A stretch of DNA of 64,000 nt from Sphingomonas palmae (GTDB taxonomy: Bacteria; Pseudomonadota; Alphaproteobacteria; Sphingomonadales; Sphingomonadaceae), in contig NZ_FNZZ01000001.1 of assembly GCF_900109565.1 (NCBI RefSeq), forward strand, positions 248,001 through 312,000, read 5' to 3'. Position 1 is the stretch's first letter. Each line of letters begins with the position of its first letter. A program made the translations under genes and the position numbers. Below, piece by piece: positions 54,296-63,869 of this stretch. The notes beneath the pieces are model-generated. The model saw nothing but the letters and a program-made list of their open reading frames with translations, searched no databases and was not told the origin of the DNA.

Positions 54296-54823
54296 ATGCC
54301 GATCACCATCAATGGATCGCCCGTCCCCATCCCCAGCGATCCGCGCGTGTCGCTGCTCGACCTCCTGCGCGAGGAACTGCATCTTTCCGGCACCAAGAAG
54401 GGCTGCAACCAGGGCGCGTGCGGCGCCTGTACCGTGCTGGTCGACGGGGAGCGGATCGTCTCCTGCCTCGCGCTCGCGGTCCAGTATGACGGGCGCAAGG
54501 TCACCACGATCGAAGGTCTGGCGGACGGCAACGGGCTCCACCCGCTCCAGGCCGCCTTCATCGAGCATGACGGCTTCCAATGCGGTTATTGCACCCCCGG
54601 GCAGATCTGCTCGGCCGTCGCAATGGCGGGCGAGATCGCGCGCGGAATGCCCAGCCACGTCACGGGCGAACTGGACAGCGGCACCATCACCCTGACCCGC
54701 GACGAAGTGCGCGAGCGGATGAGCGGAAACCTGTGCCGCTGCGGCGCGCATAACGGGATCGTCGACGCGATCCTCGAGGTATACGGCACCGCCGATGCCA
54801 GAGTGCTGGAGGCAGCAGAATGA
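54296..54823 (+). CDS. paoA: Aldehyde oxidoreductase 2Fe-2S subunit (PaoA-like)
   Basis: A 175-residue xanthine-oxidase-family small subunit. The plant-ferredoxin cluster is bound by the cysteines of KKGCNQGACGACTVLVDGERIVSC, the second cluster by QCGYCTPGQICSA and NLCRCGAH. E. coli PaoA carries a Tat signal for the periplasm; this protein starts directly with MPITINGSPV, so the complex is probably cytoplasmic. It overlaps paoB by 4 bases. Electrons pass from the Mo cofactor in PaoC through these clusters to FAD in PaoB. Confidence 0.93.
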   Translation: MPITINGSPVPIPSDPRVSLLDLLREELHLSGTKKGCNQGACGACTVLVDGERIVSCLALAVQYDGRKVTTIEGLADGNGLHPLQAAFIEHDGFQCGYCTPGQICSAVAMAGEIARGMPSHVTGELDSGTITLTRDEVRERMSGNLCRCGAHNGIVDAILEVYGTADARVLEAAE

Positions 54824-55803
54824 CCCCGTTCAGCTTCAACCGCGCCACCGACCGGGATCAGGCATTGACGCTGGCGACGCGCGGCGCACGCTTCCTCGGC
54901 GGCGGCACCAATCTGGTCGACCTGATGCGCGAAACGGTGGAGCGCCCCGCGGCACTCGCCGACGTGACCGGCCTGTCGCGCGAGATCAGCGAAACGCCCG
55001 ATGGTGGACTGATGATCGGCGCCGCCGTGACCAACAGCGCGCTCGCCGCACACGCGGCGGTACGCACCCGCTACCCGGTGCTGTCGCGCGCCATTCTCGC
55101 GGGCGCCAGCGCGCAAATCCGCAACATGGCGACGGTCGGCGGCAATCTGCTCCAGCGGACGCGCTGCACCCATTTCTACGATGTCGAGGGTTCGCGCTGC
55201 AACAAGCGGCAACCGGGGCAAGGCTGCGACGCGCGCGGCGGGTTCAACCGCATCCACGCGATCCTCGGCGCGTCCGACGCGTGCGTCGCGACGCATCCGA
55301 GCGACATGTGCGTCGCGCTCGCCGCGCTCGACGCATTGGTGCACCTCGCCTCGGCGAGCGGCACGCGCACGCTGTCGCTGACCGAGTTGCACCGTCTGCC
55401 CGGCGACCAGCCGCAGATCGACACGGTGCTGGAACCCGGCGAGCTGATCACCGCGGTCGAGCTGCCGGCTTCGGCGCTCGCGGCGCACTCGACCTATCGC
55501 AAGGTACGCGACCGCGCGAGTTACGCCTTCTCGCTTATCTCGGTCGCCGCCGCGATCGAGGTGGAGGACGGTCGGATCGAAGACGTGCGGCTCGCACTGG
55601 GCGGCGTCGCGCACAAGCCGTGGCGCGCGACCCGCGCGGAAGAGTCCCTGCGCGGGCAGCCTGCCTCGCTCGATACCTTCCGCGCCGCGGCAGAGGCCGA
55701 GTTGGCCGCGGCGGTGCCGCTCAGCGAGAACGGCTTCAAGATCGAGCTAGCGAAACGGACGATCACGGCCGTGCTGGCCGAACTGGCGGGAGTGGACGCA
55801 TGA
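54820..55803 (+). CDS. paoB: Aldehyde oxidoreductase FAD subunit with 4Fe-4S insert (PaoB-like)
   Basis: A 327-residue FAD-binding CO-dehydrogenase-type medium subunit. FAD motifs are FLGGGTNLVDLM and ATVGGNLLQRTRC. After the second comes a segment RCTHFYDVEGSRCNKRQPGQGC and later ASDACVATHPSDMC, the cysteine-rich insertion that binds a [4Fe-4S] cluster in E. coli PaoB (YagS) and in 4-hydroxybenzoyl-CoA reductase. This places the operon in the PaoABC branch rather than with ordinary xanthine dehydrogenases. Overlaps of 4 bases on both sides. Confidence 0.93.
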   Translation: MTPFSFNRATDRDQALTLATRGARFLGGGTNLVDLMRETVERPAALADVTGLSREISETPDGGLMIGAAVTNSALAAHAAVRTRYPVLSRAILAGASAQIRNMATVGGNLLQRTRCTHFYDVEGSRCNKRQPGQGCDARGGFNRIHAILGASDACVATHPSDMCVALAALDALVHLASASGTRTLSLTELHRLPGDQPQIDTVLEPGELITAVELPASALAAHSTYRKVRDRASYAFSLISVAAAIEVEDGRIEDVRLALGGVAHKPWRATRAEESLRGQPASLDTFRAAAEAELAAAVPLSENGFKIELAKRTITAVLAELAGVDA

Positions 55804-58127
55804 AAGCGGTCGAGGACGCCAAGCAGGCGGTACAGGGCGCCGCTTCCGCGGTGATGGCGAAGGCGGTGCAGATGGCCCCAGACAGCTGGATGCCGGGCGG
55901 CAAGCCCGATCCGCTGATCCGCGCGCAGCACGGCCACGTCGGTCGCCCGATCTCGCGCGTCGATGGCCCCGTGAAAGTGCAGGGCGCCGCGCCCTACGCA
56001 GCCGAATTCCCGCTAGACGGCATGCTCTACGCCGCGCTGGTGTTCAGCACAATCGCGAAGGGAAAGATCACGGCACTTGATACCGACGCGGCCGAGGCGG
56101 CTACGGGCGTCAAGCTCGTCATGACCTACCGCAACGCGCCGCGCATGAAGCCGATGCCGCTGTTCATGACCTCGGAGAAGGCGTGCGGCGGCAACGACCT
56201 GCCCGTCATGCAGGACGCGCAGGTCTACTGGAACGGTGAGCCGGTCGCGCTGGTCCTCGCCGACACGCAGGAGCAGGCCGACCACGCGGCCTCGCTGATC
56301 CACGTCGCATTCGAGGAAGAGCATGCGATCACCGCGCTGGCCGAGGCGAAGGCGAAGGGCGTCGAGCCCGGCCAATTCATGGGGCAGCCGCTCAAATTCG
56401 AGAACGGCGCAGCGGAACAGGCGCTCGCCGACGCCGCGCACAAGGTCGATCAGCGCTACACGACACCGCGGCACAGCCACAATGCGATCGAGCTTCACGC
56501 GGTGGCGGTCGCGTGGGAGGGTGATCGCCTGCGCGTCCACGACGCGACGCAGATGGTGGCGCACAGCGCCTGGTCGCTCGGACACGTTTTCGGGATCGCA
56601 GAGGATCAGGTCCACGTCACCTCGCCGTTCGTCGGCGGCGGCTTCGGCGGCAAGGGCTTGTGGCAGCATCAGGTGCTCGCCGCCGCTGCCGCGAAGCTCG
56701 CCGGGCGCCCCGTCCGGCTGATGCTGTCGCGCGAGGGCGTCTACCGCATCGTCGGCGGACGCACGATCACCGAACAGCGCGTGGCACTCGGCGCCGATGC
56801 GGAAGGGCGCTTCGACGCGCTGATCCACACCGGCACGACGGCGATGAGCCACCACAACGTGCTGCCCGAACCCTTCATCCTGCCCGCGCGCAGCGCCTAT
56901 GCGACCAAGACGATGAAGCTCGACGTCGAGGTCGCCTACCTCGACATGGTCGCCAACACCTTCATGCGTGCGCCCGGCGAAGCAGTCGGTACCTTCGCGC
57001 TGGAGAGCGCGATCGACGAGCTGGCGCACGACATGGGCGTCGACCCGATCGAGCTGCGCCTGCGCAACGAACCCGACAAGGACCCGACCACGGGTGCGCC
57101 CTTCTCCTCGCGCGAGGTCGAGAAAGCGTTCCGCGACGGCGCCGAGCGGTTTGGATGGGCGAACCGCCAGGCGCCGGGAACGCGCCGGGAGGGTGAGTGG
57201 CTGATCGGCACCGGGGTCGCCACCGCAACCTATCCCTATTACCGCATGCCCGGCGGCGCGGCGCGGATCACGCTCACGCCAAATGGCGCTGCGATCGACA
57301 TCGCCGCACACGACATGGGCATGGGCACCGCCACCGCGCAGACGCAGGTCGCCGCCGACCGGCTCGGCCTCGACATGGCGCAGGTGACGTTCAACTACGG
57401 CGACAGCACGCTGCCCGGTGTCGTCATGGCGGGCGGGTCGCAGCAGACCGCGGCGATCGGCGCGTCGGTAATGGCCGCGCACCGCGCGCTCGTCACTGAA
57501 TTGCTCAAGCTGGCGGGCAACGACTCACCGCTCGCCGGACTCGATGCCGACGAAGTGGTCGGCGTGAACGGCGGTTTGGCGAAGATCGACGACGCGTCGG
57601 CACATGAGAGCTACGCCTCCATCCTCGCCCGCGCGCAGCGAAACGAGCTGGTGGTCGAGGCTGAGCCGCCCTCGCCGCTCGAGACGACGCACTGGTCGAT
57701 GCACTCGCACGGCGCGATGTTCTGCGAAGTGCGCGTGAATGCGGTGACGGGCGAGCTGCGCGTCTCGCGTTTTCTCGGCTCGTTCGATTGCGGCCGTATC
57801 CTCAACCCCAAGACCGCGGCGAGCCAGTTTCGCGGCGGCATCATCATGGGGCTCGGCCTCGCGCTGATGGAGGAAACGCAGTACGACGAGCGCAGCGGGC
57901 GGATCATGAACCCCAGCCTCGCCGAATATCACGTCCCCGTGCACATGGACGTGCCCGAGATCGAGGTAATGTGGACCGACATCCCCGATCCGCACGCACC
58001 GATGGGCGCGCGCGGCGTCGGTGAGATCGGCATCACCGGCGTCGCGGCCGCGGTCGCCAACGCCGTGTTCAACGCCACCGGCAAGCGCGTGCGCGACCTG
58101 CCGATCACGCTCGACAAGCTGCTCTAG
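55800..58127 (+). CDS. paoC: Aldehyde oxidoreductase molybdenum subunit (PaoC-like)
   Basis: A 775-residue molybdopterin-cytosine-dinucleotide-binding catalytic subunit. The first domain starts at GRPISRVDGPVKVQGAAPYAAEF; cofactor motifs include VGGGFGGKGLWQHQVLAA, FMRAPGEAVGTFALES and GMGTATAQTQVAADRLG; the catalytic Glu is in ARGVGEIGITG near the C-terminus. It oxidises aldehydes to carboxylic acids, possibly aromatic ones. About 35 extra N-terminal residues (Ala/Val/Lys-rich, amphipathic) precede the family start. No PaoD/XdhC maturation chaperone is adjacent. The ATG at 55800 overlaps paoB by 4 bases. Confidence 0.93.
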   Translation: MKAVEDAKQAVQGAASAVMAKAVQMAPDSWMPGGKPDPLIRAQHGHVGRPISRVDGPVKVQGAAPYAAEFPLDGMLYAALVFSTIAKGKITALDTDAAEAATGVKLVMTYRNAPRMKPMPLFMTSEKACGGNDLPVMQDAQVYWNGEPVALVLADTQEQADHAASLIHVAFEEEHAITALAEAKAKGVEPGQFMGQPLKFENGAAEQALADAAHKVDQRYTTPRHSHNAIELHAVAVAWEGDRLRVHDATQMVAHSAWSLGHVFGIAEDQVHVTSPFVGGGFGGKGLWQHQVLAAAAAKLAGRPVRLMLSREGVYRIVGGRTITEQRVALGADAEGRFDALIHTGTTAMSHHNVLPEPFILPARSAYATKTMKLDVEVAYLDMVANTFMRAPGEAVGTFALESAIDELAHDMGVDPIELRLRNEPDKDPTTGAPFSSREVEKAFRDGAERFGWANRQAPGTRREGEWLIGTGVATATYPYYRMPGGAARITLTPNGAAIDIAAHDMGMGTATAQTQVAADRLGLDMAQVTFNYGDSTLPGVVMAGGSQQTAAIGASVMAAHRALVTELLKLAGNDSPLAGLDADEVVGVNGGLAKIDDASAHESYASILARAQRNELVVEAEPPSPLETTHWSMHSHGAMFCEVRVNAVTGELRVSRFLGSFDCGRILNPKTAASQFRGGIIMGLGLALMEETQYDERSGRIMNPSLAEYHVPVHMDVPEIEVMWTDIPDPHAPMGARGVGEIGITGVAAAVANAVFNATGKRVRDLPITLDKLL

Positions 58128-58129
58128 TC

Positions 58130-58169
58130 CGATCGCGACGAACCGGTCGGCAACGGTTCGTCGCAATCG
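58130..58169 (+). terminator. Strong hairpin after paoC
   Basis: An 11-base perfect stem (58135-58145 with 58154-58164, loop GTCGGCAA) extends after one mismatch by four more pairs (58130-58133 with 58166-58169). It begins 3 bases after the paoC stop. There is no T-run, so it may terminate inefficiently or act as a 3'-end stabiliser. Confidence 0.6.
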
Positions 58170-58217
58170 CCGCGTGACCGAAAAACGTTGTTAACCTGAC
58201 CGGCGTATCGGTCGGCG

Positions 58218-59867
58218 ATGACCTCGTCGATCCTTGCCGCGGGCTCGGTCGCGCCGGAACAGGCGATCGCGCCGCAGCACATCCTGGACCTGCTCCCCGG
58301 GCTGGTGGCCTATTTCGGGGCCGACCTGCGCTATCTCTACGCCAATCAGACTTACGCGCGCTGGCGCGGCGTGACACCCGACCGCATCGTCGGGCGCTAC
58401 GTCAGGGAGATCGTCGGCCATCGCAATTACCCGGTGATCGCCGAGCAGCTACGCCGTGCCTTCGCCGGTGAGACGATCACCTACGAATATCACATCTTCG
58501 ACGACGACGATCAGCGGCTAGTCCAGGGCAGCTACGTACCCGACATGGACCCGTCGGGCCGCGTCACCGGCGTCATCGTGCTGGTGACCGAGATCAGCCG
58601 GCGCACCGACCTTGAGATGGAAATCGCGCGCAGCGAGGCGATGTTCGCCGAAGCGTTCGAGAATGCGCCGTTCGGCCGCGCGATCGTCAGCCCAGATGGC
58701 CATATTGTGCGGGTAAACCCGAAGTTCGCCGCCATGCTCGAACGGTCGGCGGAACAGCTGATCGGCGCCAGCATCTCCGAAATCACCCACCCCGACGATT
58801 ACGAAGCCGACCTGCGTCAGCTCAAACAGATCCTGCGCGGCAACAGCGACGGCTACAGCCTCGAAAAGCGCTATGTTCGGCCCGACGGCAGCATCTTCCA
58901 CGCGCGGATTGAAGTATCGGCGGTGCGCAACGACTCGGGCCGCGTCACCTGCTTCTTCGCGCACGCCGAGGACATTACGCAGCAGCGGGAGGCCGAGCGC
59001 CACCTCAAAGAGATGAATGCGCGCCTGTCGCTGATCTCGGACGCGGTGCGCGGCGGATCGTGGCACATGGACGTGGCGAGCGGCACGTTCGAGACCTCGC
59101 AGCAACTCGCGCAATTCGTCGCCGGCCCGGACACCAAACCCTATGACCTGGACGGCTTCAGCGCGCACATCCTGCCCGAGGATCGCGCCAAGGCCGACCT
59201 GAGCGAGCTCATCGAGGGCAAGCGCGACCGCTCCTCGGTCGAATACCGCCTGCAGACCGCCAGCGGCGTGCACTGGATGCGCTGCGACCGGCGCCTGCTG
59301 CGCGACGAACACGGCCGACCCGAGAAGCTCGTCGGCGTGACGATCGACCTGACCGAGGAACACGAACGGCGCATCCGTGCCGAACTGGAGGCGACGACCG
59401 ACCCGCTGACCGGCCTGCTCAATCGCCGCGGGCTCGAACAGCGCCTTGGAACCCTCCCGCCCGATCTTCCCTGCGGCGTCATGCTGGTCGACCTAGACGG
59501 GTTCAAGCAGGTCAACGACACGCTCGGCCACGACGCCGGTGACGCGATCCTGGTCGAGGTCGCGGCGCGTCTGCGTCAGTCCGTGCGCCACGACGATCTG
59601 GTCGCGCGGATCGGCGGCGACGAGTTCGCGATCGTGCTGGTCGGCACCGACGTGACGAAGCTGGAGGCGCTAGCCGGACGCACCGTTACCGCGATGCAGC
59701 CTCGTTTTGCCGCATGCGGCGACAGCGGGCCAAGCGTCGGCGCGAGCGTCGGCGCGGCATGGTCCGCCACCCCATTCGTGACGCAGCGCCAGGTAATGAC
59801 ACGCGCCGACCGCGCGCTCTATCAGGCGAAGGCGGCAGGCCGCGGAACCTGGCGGCTCGCCGCCTGA
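58218..59867 (+). CDS. PAS-PAS-PAS-GGDEF diguanylate cyclase
   Basis: A 549-residue soluble protein. Three PAS-type sensory domains lie at about 25-140, 145-265 and 270-385 (YLYANQTYARWRGV; RAIVSPDGHIVRVN; a third, weaker one with SLISDAVRGGSWHMD). A GGDEF domain occupies about 390-549 with DPLTGLLNRRGLE and the intact active site GGDEF at about 466-470. The inhibitory RxxD site is present 5 residues before it (RHDD). No EAL domain. It should make c-di-GMP in response to an unknown signal; the PilZ protein at 24.3 kb is a potential receptor. Confidence 0.93.
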   Translation: MTSSILAAGSVAPEQAIAPQHILDLLPGLVAYFGADLRYLYANQTYARWRGVTPDRIVGRYVREIVGHRNYPVIAEQLRRAFAGETITYEYHIFDDDDQRLVQGSYVPDMDPSGRVTGVIVLVTEISRRTDLEMEIARSEAMFAEAFENAPFGRAIVSPDGHIVRVNPKFAAMLERSAEQLIGASISEITHPDDYEADLRQLKQILRGNSDGYSLEKRYVRPDGSIFHARIEVSAVRNDSGRVTCFFAHAEDITQQREAERHLKEMNARLSLISDAVRGGSWHMDVASGTFETSQQLAQFVAGPDTKPYDLDGFSAHILPEDRAKADLSELIEGKRDRSSVEYRLQTASGVHWMRCDRRLLRDEHGRPEKLVGVTIDLTEEHERRIRAELEATTDPLTGLLNRRGLEQRLGTLPPDLPCGVMLVDLDGFKQVNDTLGHDAGDAILVEVAARLRQSVRHDDLVARIGGDEFAIVLVGTDVTKLEALAGRTVTAMQPRFAACGDSGPSVGASVGAAWSATPFVTQRQVMTRADRALYQAKAAGRGTWRLAA

Positions 59868-59870
59868 ACC

Positions 59871-60908
59871 TCAGGCCACCTTCGCGCGCAGCCGCAGCCG
59901 CAGGATCGCGTCGCTGCTCGCCATGAACAAGGTGCGGCCGTCCTCGCCGAACGCGCAATTCGCGATCGGCTTGCCGCGCGCGATCAGCCCCAGTTTGCGA
60001 CCGTCTGGTGCCAGCACGTAGAGCCCGCCCGGGCCGGTGGCGAACAGGTGCCCGCTGCGCGCGACCTTCATGCCGTCGGGCAGCCCCGGCAGCCCGCGTC
60101 TGAACTCGGGCATGAAGTCGACGAGCTGGCGTCCCTTGCCGACGACGGCGCCGTCGGCCGACAGGTCATAGACGCGGATCTCGGGCGCTGCTTCGTCCGA
60201 GCAGCCGATGTACAGTCGGTCCTGCGCTGGTGACAGCGCTATGCCGTTGGGTCGCTTCAAACCGGCATCGAGCAGTTCCACCGCCCCGCCCGGCCGCAGC
60301 CGGTAGACGCCATCGAACGGCAGCTCCTTCAGCGGCGACGCGTCACCATCGGTCAGCCCATAGGGCGGATCGGTGAAGTAGATCGTACCGTCGCGCGCGA
60401 TCGTCAGGTCGTTGCAGCTGTTGAACCGCTTGCCGTCGTACCGATCGGCGAGGATCGTCTTGCGCCTGGTCGGAAGGTCGACCCGCGCGATCGCACGCGT
60501 GCCCGAATCGGCCATCACCAGCGCACCCGTCGCGTCGATCGCCAGCCCGTTCGCCCCAGCCTCGCGAATGCCCGCGGGCACGACACCGCTCAGACCCGAC
60601 GGCTTCAGGAACGGTCGAGCACCGGTGCGCGCGGTCCAGCGATAGACAATGTTCGCGGGCACGTCGGAGAACAGCAGGTACCCACCGTCCCGGTGGACCC
60701 ACACGGGGCCCTCCGCCCACTGATAACCGCGTGCGATCACCTCGACCGGGCTCGCCGGATCGAGCAACCGGTCGAGCGCCGGGTCGAAGCGCGTGATCGT
60801 GGCGGCGCTCTCTGCCGCTCGCGACGGGCGCGCAGCCGCAGCCGCCGCCAGCATCGTCATCCCGCCCGCCAGCGCGGTCCGGCGTGTCATCGTCACCATC
60901 GCACTCAT
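59871..60908 (-). CDS. SMP-30/gluconolactonase-family protein, Tat-type signal
   Basis: A 345-residue six-bladed propeller of the SMP-30/gluconolaconase family. The N-terminus has TRRTALAGG followed by an Ala-rich hydrophobic stretch, a Tat-like signal, so it likely folds before export to the periplasm. Metal-site elements are recognisable: AEGPVW (Glu), SCNDLTIA (N-D) and KRPNGIALSPAQDRLY (N, D region). It probably hydrolyses a sugar lactone such as gluconolactone. It overlaps the GH3 stop by 4 bases and is transcribed after it. Confidence 0.88.
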   Translation of the reverse strand: MSAMVTMTRRTALAGGMTMLAAAAAARPSRAAESAATITRFDPALDRLLDPASPVEVIARGYQWAEGPVWVHRDGGYLLFSDVPANIVYRWTARTGARPFLKPSGLSGVVPAGIREAGANGLAIDATGALVMADSGTRAIARVDLPTRRKTILADRYDGKRFNSCNDLTIARDGTIYFTDPPYGLTDGDASPLKELPFDGVYRLRPGGAVELLDAGLKRPNGIALSPAQDRLYIGCSDEAAPEIRVYDLSADGAVVGKGRQLVDFMPEFRRGLPGLPDGMKVARSGHLFATGPGGLYVLAPDGRKLGLIARGKPIANCAFGEDGRTLFMASSDAILRLRLRAKVA

Positions 60909-63157
60909 CCTTCCACCACCTCGATGGCCGTCGCGATCGAGGCGGCCGGCATCGTCCCCTCACCCGCTGCCACCGTATATCGCCCGCGCGCCCGGATGTC
61001 GGCCGACGAGCTGCCGACCATGACCTCGATCACGCCCGGCTCCATCACCCACTTGCCCGCCTTCCACAACGCCACCTGCGCGTCCGACACGGTGAAACGC
61101 ACCACGCGACGCTCGCCGGGCCGCAGCGTCAGGCGCGTGAAGCCGCGCAGCTCGGCAACCGGGCGCGCGACCGAGGCGACCGGATCGCGCAGGTACAGCT
61201 GCACCACCTCGTCGGCCACCATGCTGCCATCGTTCGTCACCGCGACACCGACGATCGTCGCGTCTCCCCGCCGCTCGATCGTCAGCGGGGCATAACTGAA
61301 CCGCGCGTAGCTTAACCCATGCCCGAATGGGAACAGCGGACCGATTGCCAAGTCGTGATAGCGCGCGCTGTCGACCGACAGATCGGGGTTGGCAGGGCGC
61401 CCGGTCGGCACGTGCGCGTAGCTCATCGGCAACTGCCCGGTCGTGCGCGGCATCGCGATCGGCAGGCGTCCCGCAGGCGATACCTTGCCCGTCAGCACTT
61501 CGACGATCGCCGGCCCGCTCTCCAGCCCGAGCAACCACGTCTCCAGTACCGCAGGTATCCCGGTGAGCGCGCGCTCGATCGCCAGCGGGCGTCCGCCCAT
61601 CAGGATCGCGACGACCGGCTTGCCCGCGGCGCGCACCGCATCGACCAGCGCCTGCTGCGTGCCCGGCAGACCCAGGTCGGAGCGGCTGCGCGCCTCGCCG
61701 GTCAGATCGTAATCCTCCCCGATCGCCAGCAGCACCACGTCCGCCGCCGCCGCCACCTTCGCGGCCGCCTCGGGATCGGTGCCGGGATCGTACGTCGCCT
61801 GCGGCAAGGCGCGACGCAGCGTGACCACGTCCTCCACCTGGCCCCGCGCGCGCCATGATCCGAGCGCCGACGCCGCATCGTCGGCGAGCGCGCCGATCAG
61901 CGCGATCTTCGCACCCGACCTGATCGGCAGCACCCCGCCATCGTTGCGCAGCAGCACGATCGACCGCGCCGCGGCGTCGCGCGCCTTGCTGCGGGCGAGT
62001 GGAGCCTTCTCGGCCGCCGCGTCACCGAAGCGGTACGGATCGTCGAACAACCCCAGCCGCGCCTTGGTGGTCAGGATGCGCGTCACCGCCTGATCGATCA
62101 GCGCGACGAGCGACGGGTCTGCGGCGACCGCGCTTGGCAGATGATCGGCGTAGGTGCTGCTCGCCATGTCCATGTCGACGCCCGCGCGCAGCGCCAGCGC
62201 GGCTGCCTCCGCCGGGGTCGCCGCCACACCGTGGTTGATCAGTTCGCGGATCGCGTTCCAGTCGCTGACGACCAGCCCCTGATAACCCCAACGGTCGCGC
62301 AATTCGCCGCGGACCAGCGCCTCGTTCGCGGTCATCGGCACGCCCGCAACGTCGTTGAACGCGGTCATGAAGCTGCCGGACCCGGCGCGCATCGCGGCGT
62401 GGAACGGCGGCAGATACACCTCGTGCAGCGTTCGTTCGGACACGTCGGCGCTGTCGTAATCGCGCCCGCCGGCGACCGCGCCGTAGCCGACAAAATGCTT
62501 GGTGCACGATAGCACGTGCCCCTTCGCCAGCGGCGCGTCCTTGGCGGATACCGGTCCCTCGATCCCGCGCACCTGTGCCTCCGCCATGCGGCTACCCAGA
62601 TACGCGTCCTCGCCCGCGCCCTCGACCACGCGCCCCCAGCGCGGATCGCGCGCCACGTCGACCATTGGCGTAAAGGTCCAGTGCAGCCCCGCCGCCCACG
62701 CCTCGCTGGCCGCGAGCGCGGCGGCTTGCTCCATCAGCCCCGTGTCCCAGCTTGCGGCGAGCGCCAGCGGTACGGGCAAGGTGGTGCGATAACCGTGGAT
62801 CACGTCCATCGCGAACAGCAGCGGGATGCCGAGCCGCGATTCCTCCACCGCGATCTTCTGCAATCGCCGCAACGCCTCCGCACCGGCGACGTGCAGGAAC
62901 GACCCCATCTCACCGCGCCGCACCCGGTCGAGCATGCCCGCGTCCAGCCGCGAGTTGAGCGCACGCTGCCGCCCTCCCGCAATCTGGTTCATCTGCCCGA
63001 TCTTCTCAGCCAGCGTCATGCGCGACAGCAGGTCGCGGATACGCGCCGCGTGATCGGCGGTGACACGCCCAAAAGCGGCGGGCGCCCAGGCATAGCCTGT
63101 GAGGAGCGCAGTCGCCTTCATCACGTCGCGACGGTTCACCCGCACCTGCCCGGCCAT
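60905..63157 (-). CDS. GH3-family beta-glucosidase, Tat-type signal
   Basis: A 750-residue glycoside hydrolase family 3 enzyme. A twin-arginine signal (NRRDVMKATALLTG) is followed by the (beta/alpha)8 domain with MTLAEKIGQMNQ, VARDPRWGRVVEGAGEDAYLGS, KHFVGYG and the catalytic nucleophile Asp in GLVVSDWNAI, then the alpha/beta sandwich with LLRNDGGVLPI and a fibronectin-III-like C-terminal domain. It probably releases glucose from beta-glucosides in the periplasm. ATG at 63157 has GGGGAG 7 bases upstream; the longer frame to 63241 lacks the Tat position. Confidence 0.94.
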   Translation of the reverse strand: MAGQVRVNRRDVMKATALLTGYAWAPAAFGRVTADHAARIRDLLSRMTLAEKIGQMNQIAGGRQRALNSRLDAGMLDRVRRGEMGSFLHVAGAEALRRLQKIAVEESRLGIPLLFAMDVIHGYRTTLPVPLALAASWDTGLMEQAAALAASEAWAAGLHWTFTPMVDVARDPRWGRVVEGAGEDAYLGSRMAEAQVRGIEGPVSAKDAPLAKGHVLSCTKHFVGYGAVAGGRDYDSADVSERTLHEVYLPPFHAAMRAGSGSFMTAFNDVAGVPMTANEALVRGELRDRWGYQGLVVSDWNAIRELINHGVAATPAEAAALALRAGVDMDMASSTYADHLPSAVAADPSLVALIDQAVTRILTTKARLGLFDDPYRFGDAAAEKAPLARSKARDAAARSIVLLRNDGGVLPIRSGAKIALIGALADDAASALGSWRARGQVEDVVTLRRALPQATYDPGTDPEAAAKVAAAADVVLLAIGEDYDLTGEARSRSDLGLPGTQQALVDAVRAAGKPVVAILMGGRPLAIERALTGIPAVLETWLLGLESGPAIVEVLTGKVSPAGRLPIAMPRTTGQLPMSYAHVPTGRPANPDLSVDSARYHDLAIGPLFPFGHGLSYARFSYAPLTIERRGDATIVGVAVTNDGSMVADEVVQLYLRDPVASVARPVAELRGFTRLTLRPGERRVVRFTVSDAQVALWKAGKWVMEPGVIEVMVGSSSADIRARGRYTVAAGEGTMPAASIATAIEVVEG

Positions 63158-63335
63158 CAACGTCTCCCCAGTTTTCGCCGGGCAGATAGCGCGCGGCCTG
63201 CGCCGTCGCGACCGGGTGATGGTCGTAGAAGCCGCGTTCACGAGAGCTCCGGACCTGCGACCTTGGTCCCGCTTTACGCGTTATCACACCGCCATCTACA
63301 GCCGCCCCGGCCCGAGCAAGAAGGAACCTGACCGC

Positions 63336-63869
63336 GTGACCCGAACCGATGATGAGGCGGCGGCACCACTCGCGATCATCGTCATGGGGGTCAGCGGATC
63401 GGGCAAGTCGACGCTCGCCAACTTGCTCGCGCGCGCGCTCGGCTGTCCCTTTCTCGAGGGCGACGACTTCCACTCCGCCGCGGCGGTGGCGAAGATGCGC
63501 GCCGGCCACGCCTTGAGCGATGCCGACCGCTGGCCGTGGCTCGACCGGCTCGGCCACGCGCTCGGCGGGGCGGCGCGCACGAACGGCCGCGCGGTCGCGA
63601 CCTGTTCCGCGCTCAAGCGTCGCTACCGCGACCGCCTGATTACCGCGGCGGGCGGGCGCGTGCGCTTCGTCCTGCTCGACAATGATCGCGACGAACTGCT
63701 CCAGCGGCTCGAACATCGCGCGGCGCATTACATGCCCGCCAGTCTGCTCGACAGCCAGCTCGACACGCTGGAACGTCCCACCTCCGACGAGGCGGTGCTC
63801 GCCCTCGACTCGCACCATAGCCCGCCCGAGCTCTGCCACGCCGCGGTCGCGTGGCTGGCCAACGCCTAG
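63336..63869 (+). CDS. gntK: Gluconokinase
   Basis: A 177-residue P-loop kinase. MGVSGSGKSTLANLLARALG is followed by FLEGDDFHS (gluconate contact), WPWLDRLG and ATCSALKRRYRDRL, all typical of GntK. It phosphorylates gluconate for the Entner-Doudoroff pathway. The GTG start at 63336 has AAGGAA 10 bases upstream. It is divergent from the GH3 gene and converges with the GntR regulator gene by a 4-base overlap. Confidence 0.93.
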   Translation: MTRTDDEAAAPLAIIVMGVSGSGKSTLANLLARALGCPFLEGDDFHSAAAVAKMRAGHALSDADRWPWLDRLGHALGGAARTNGRAVATCSALKRRYRDRLITAAGGRVRFVLLDNDRDELLQRLEHRAAHYMPASLLDSQLDTLERPTSDEAVLALDSHHSPPELCHAAVAWLANA

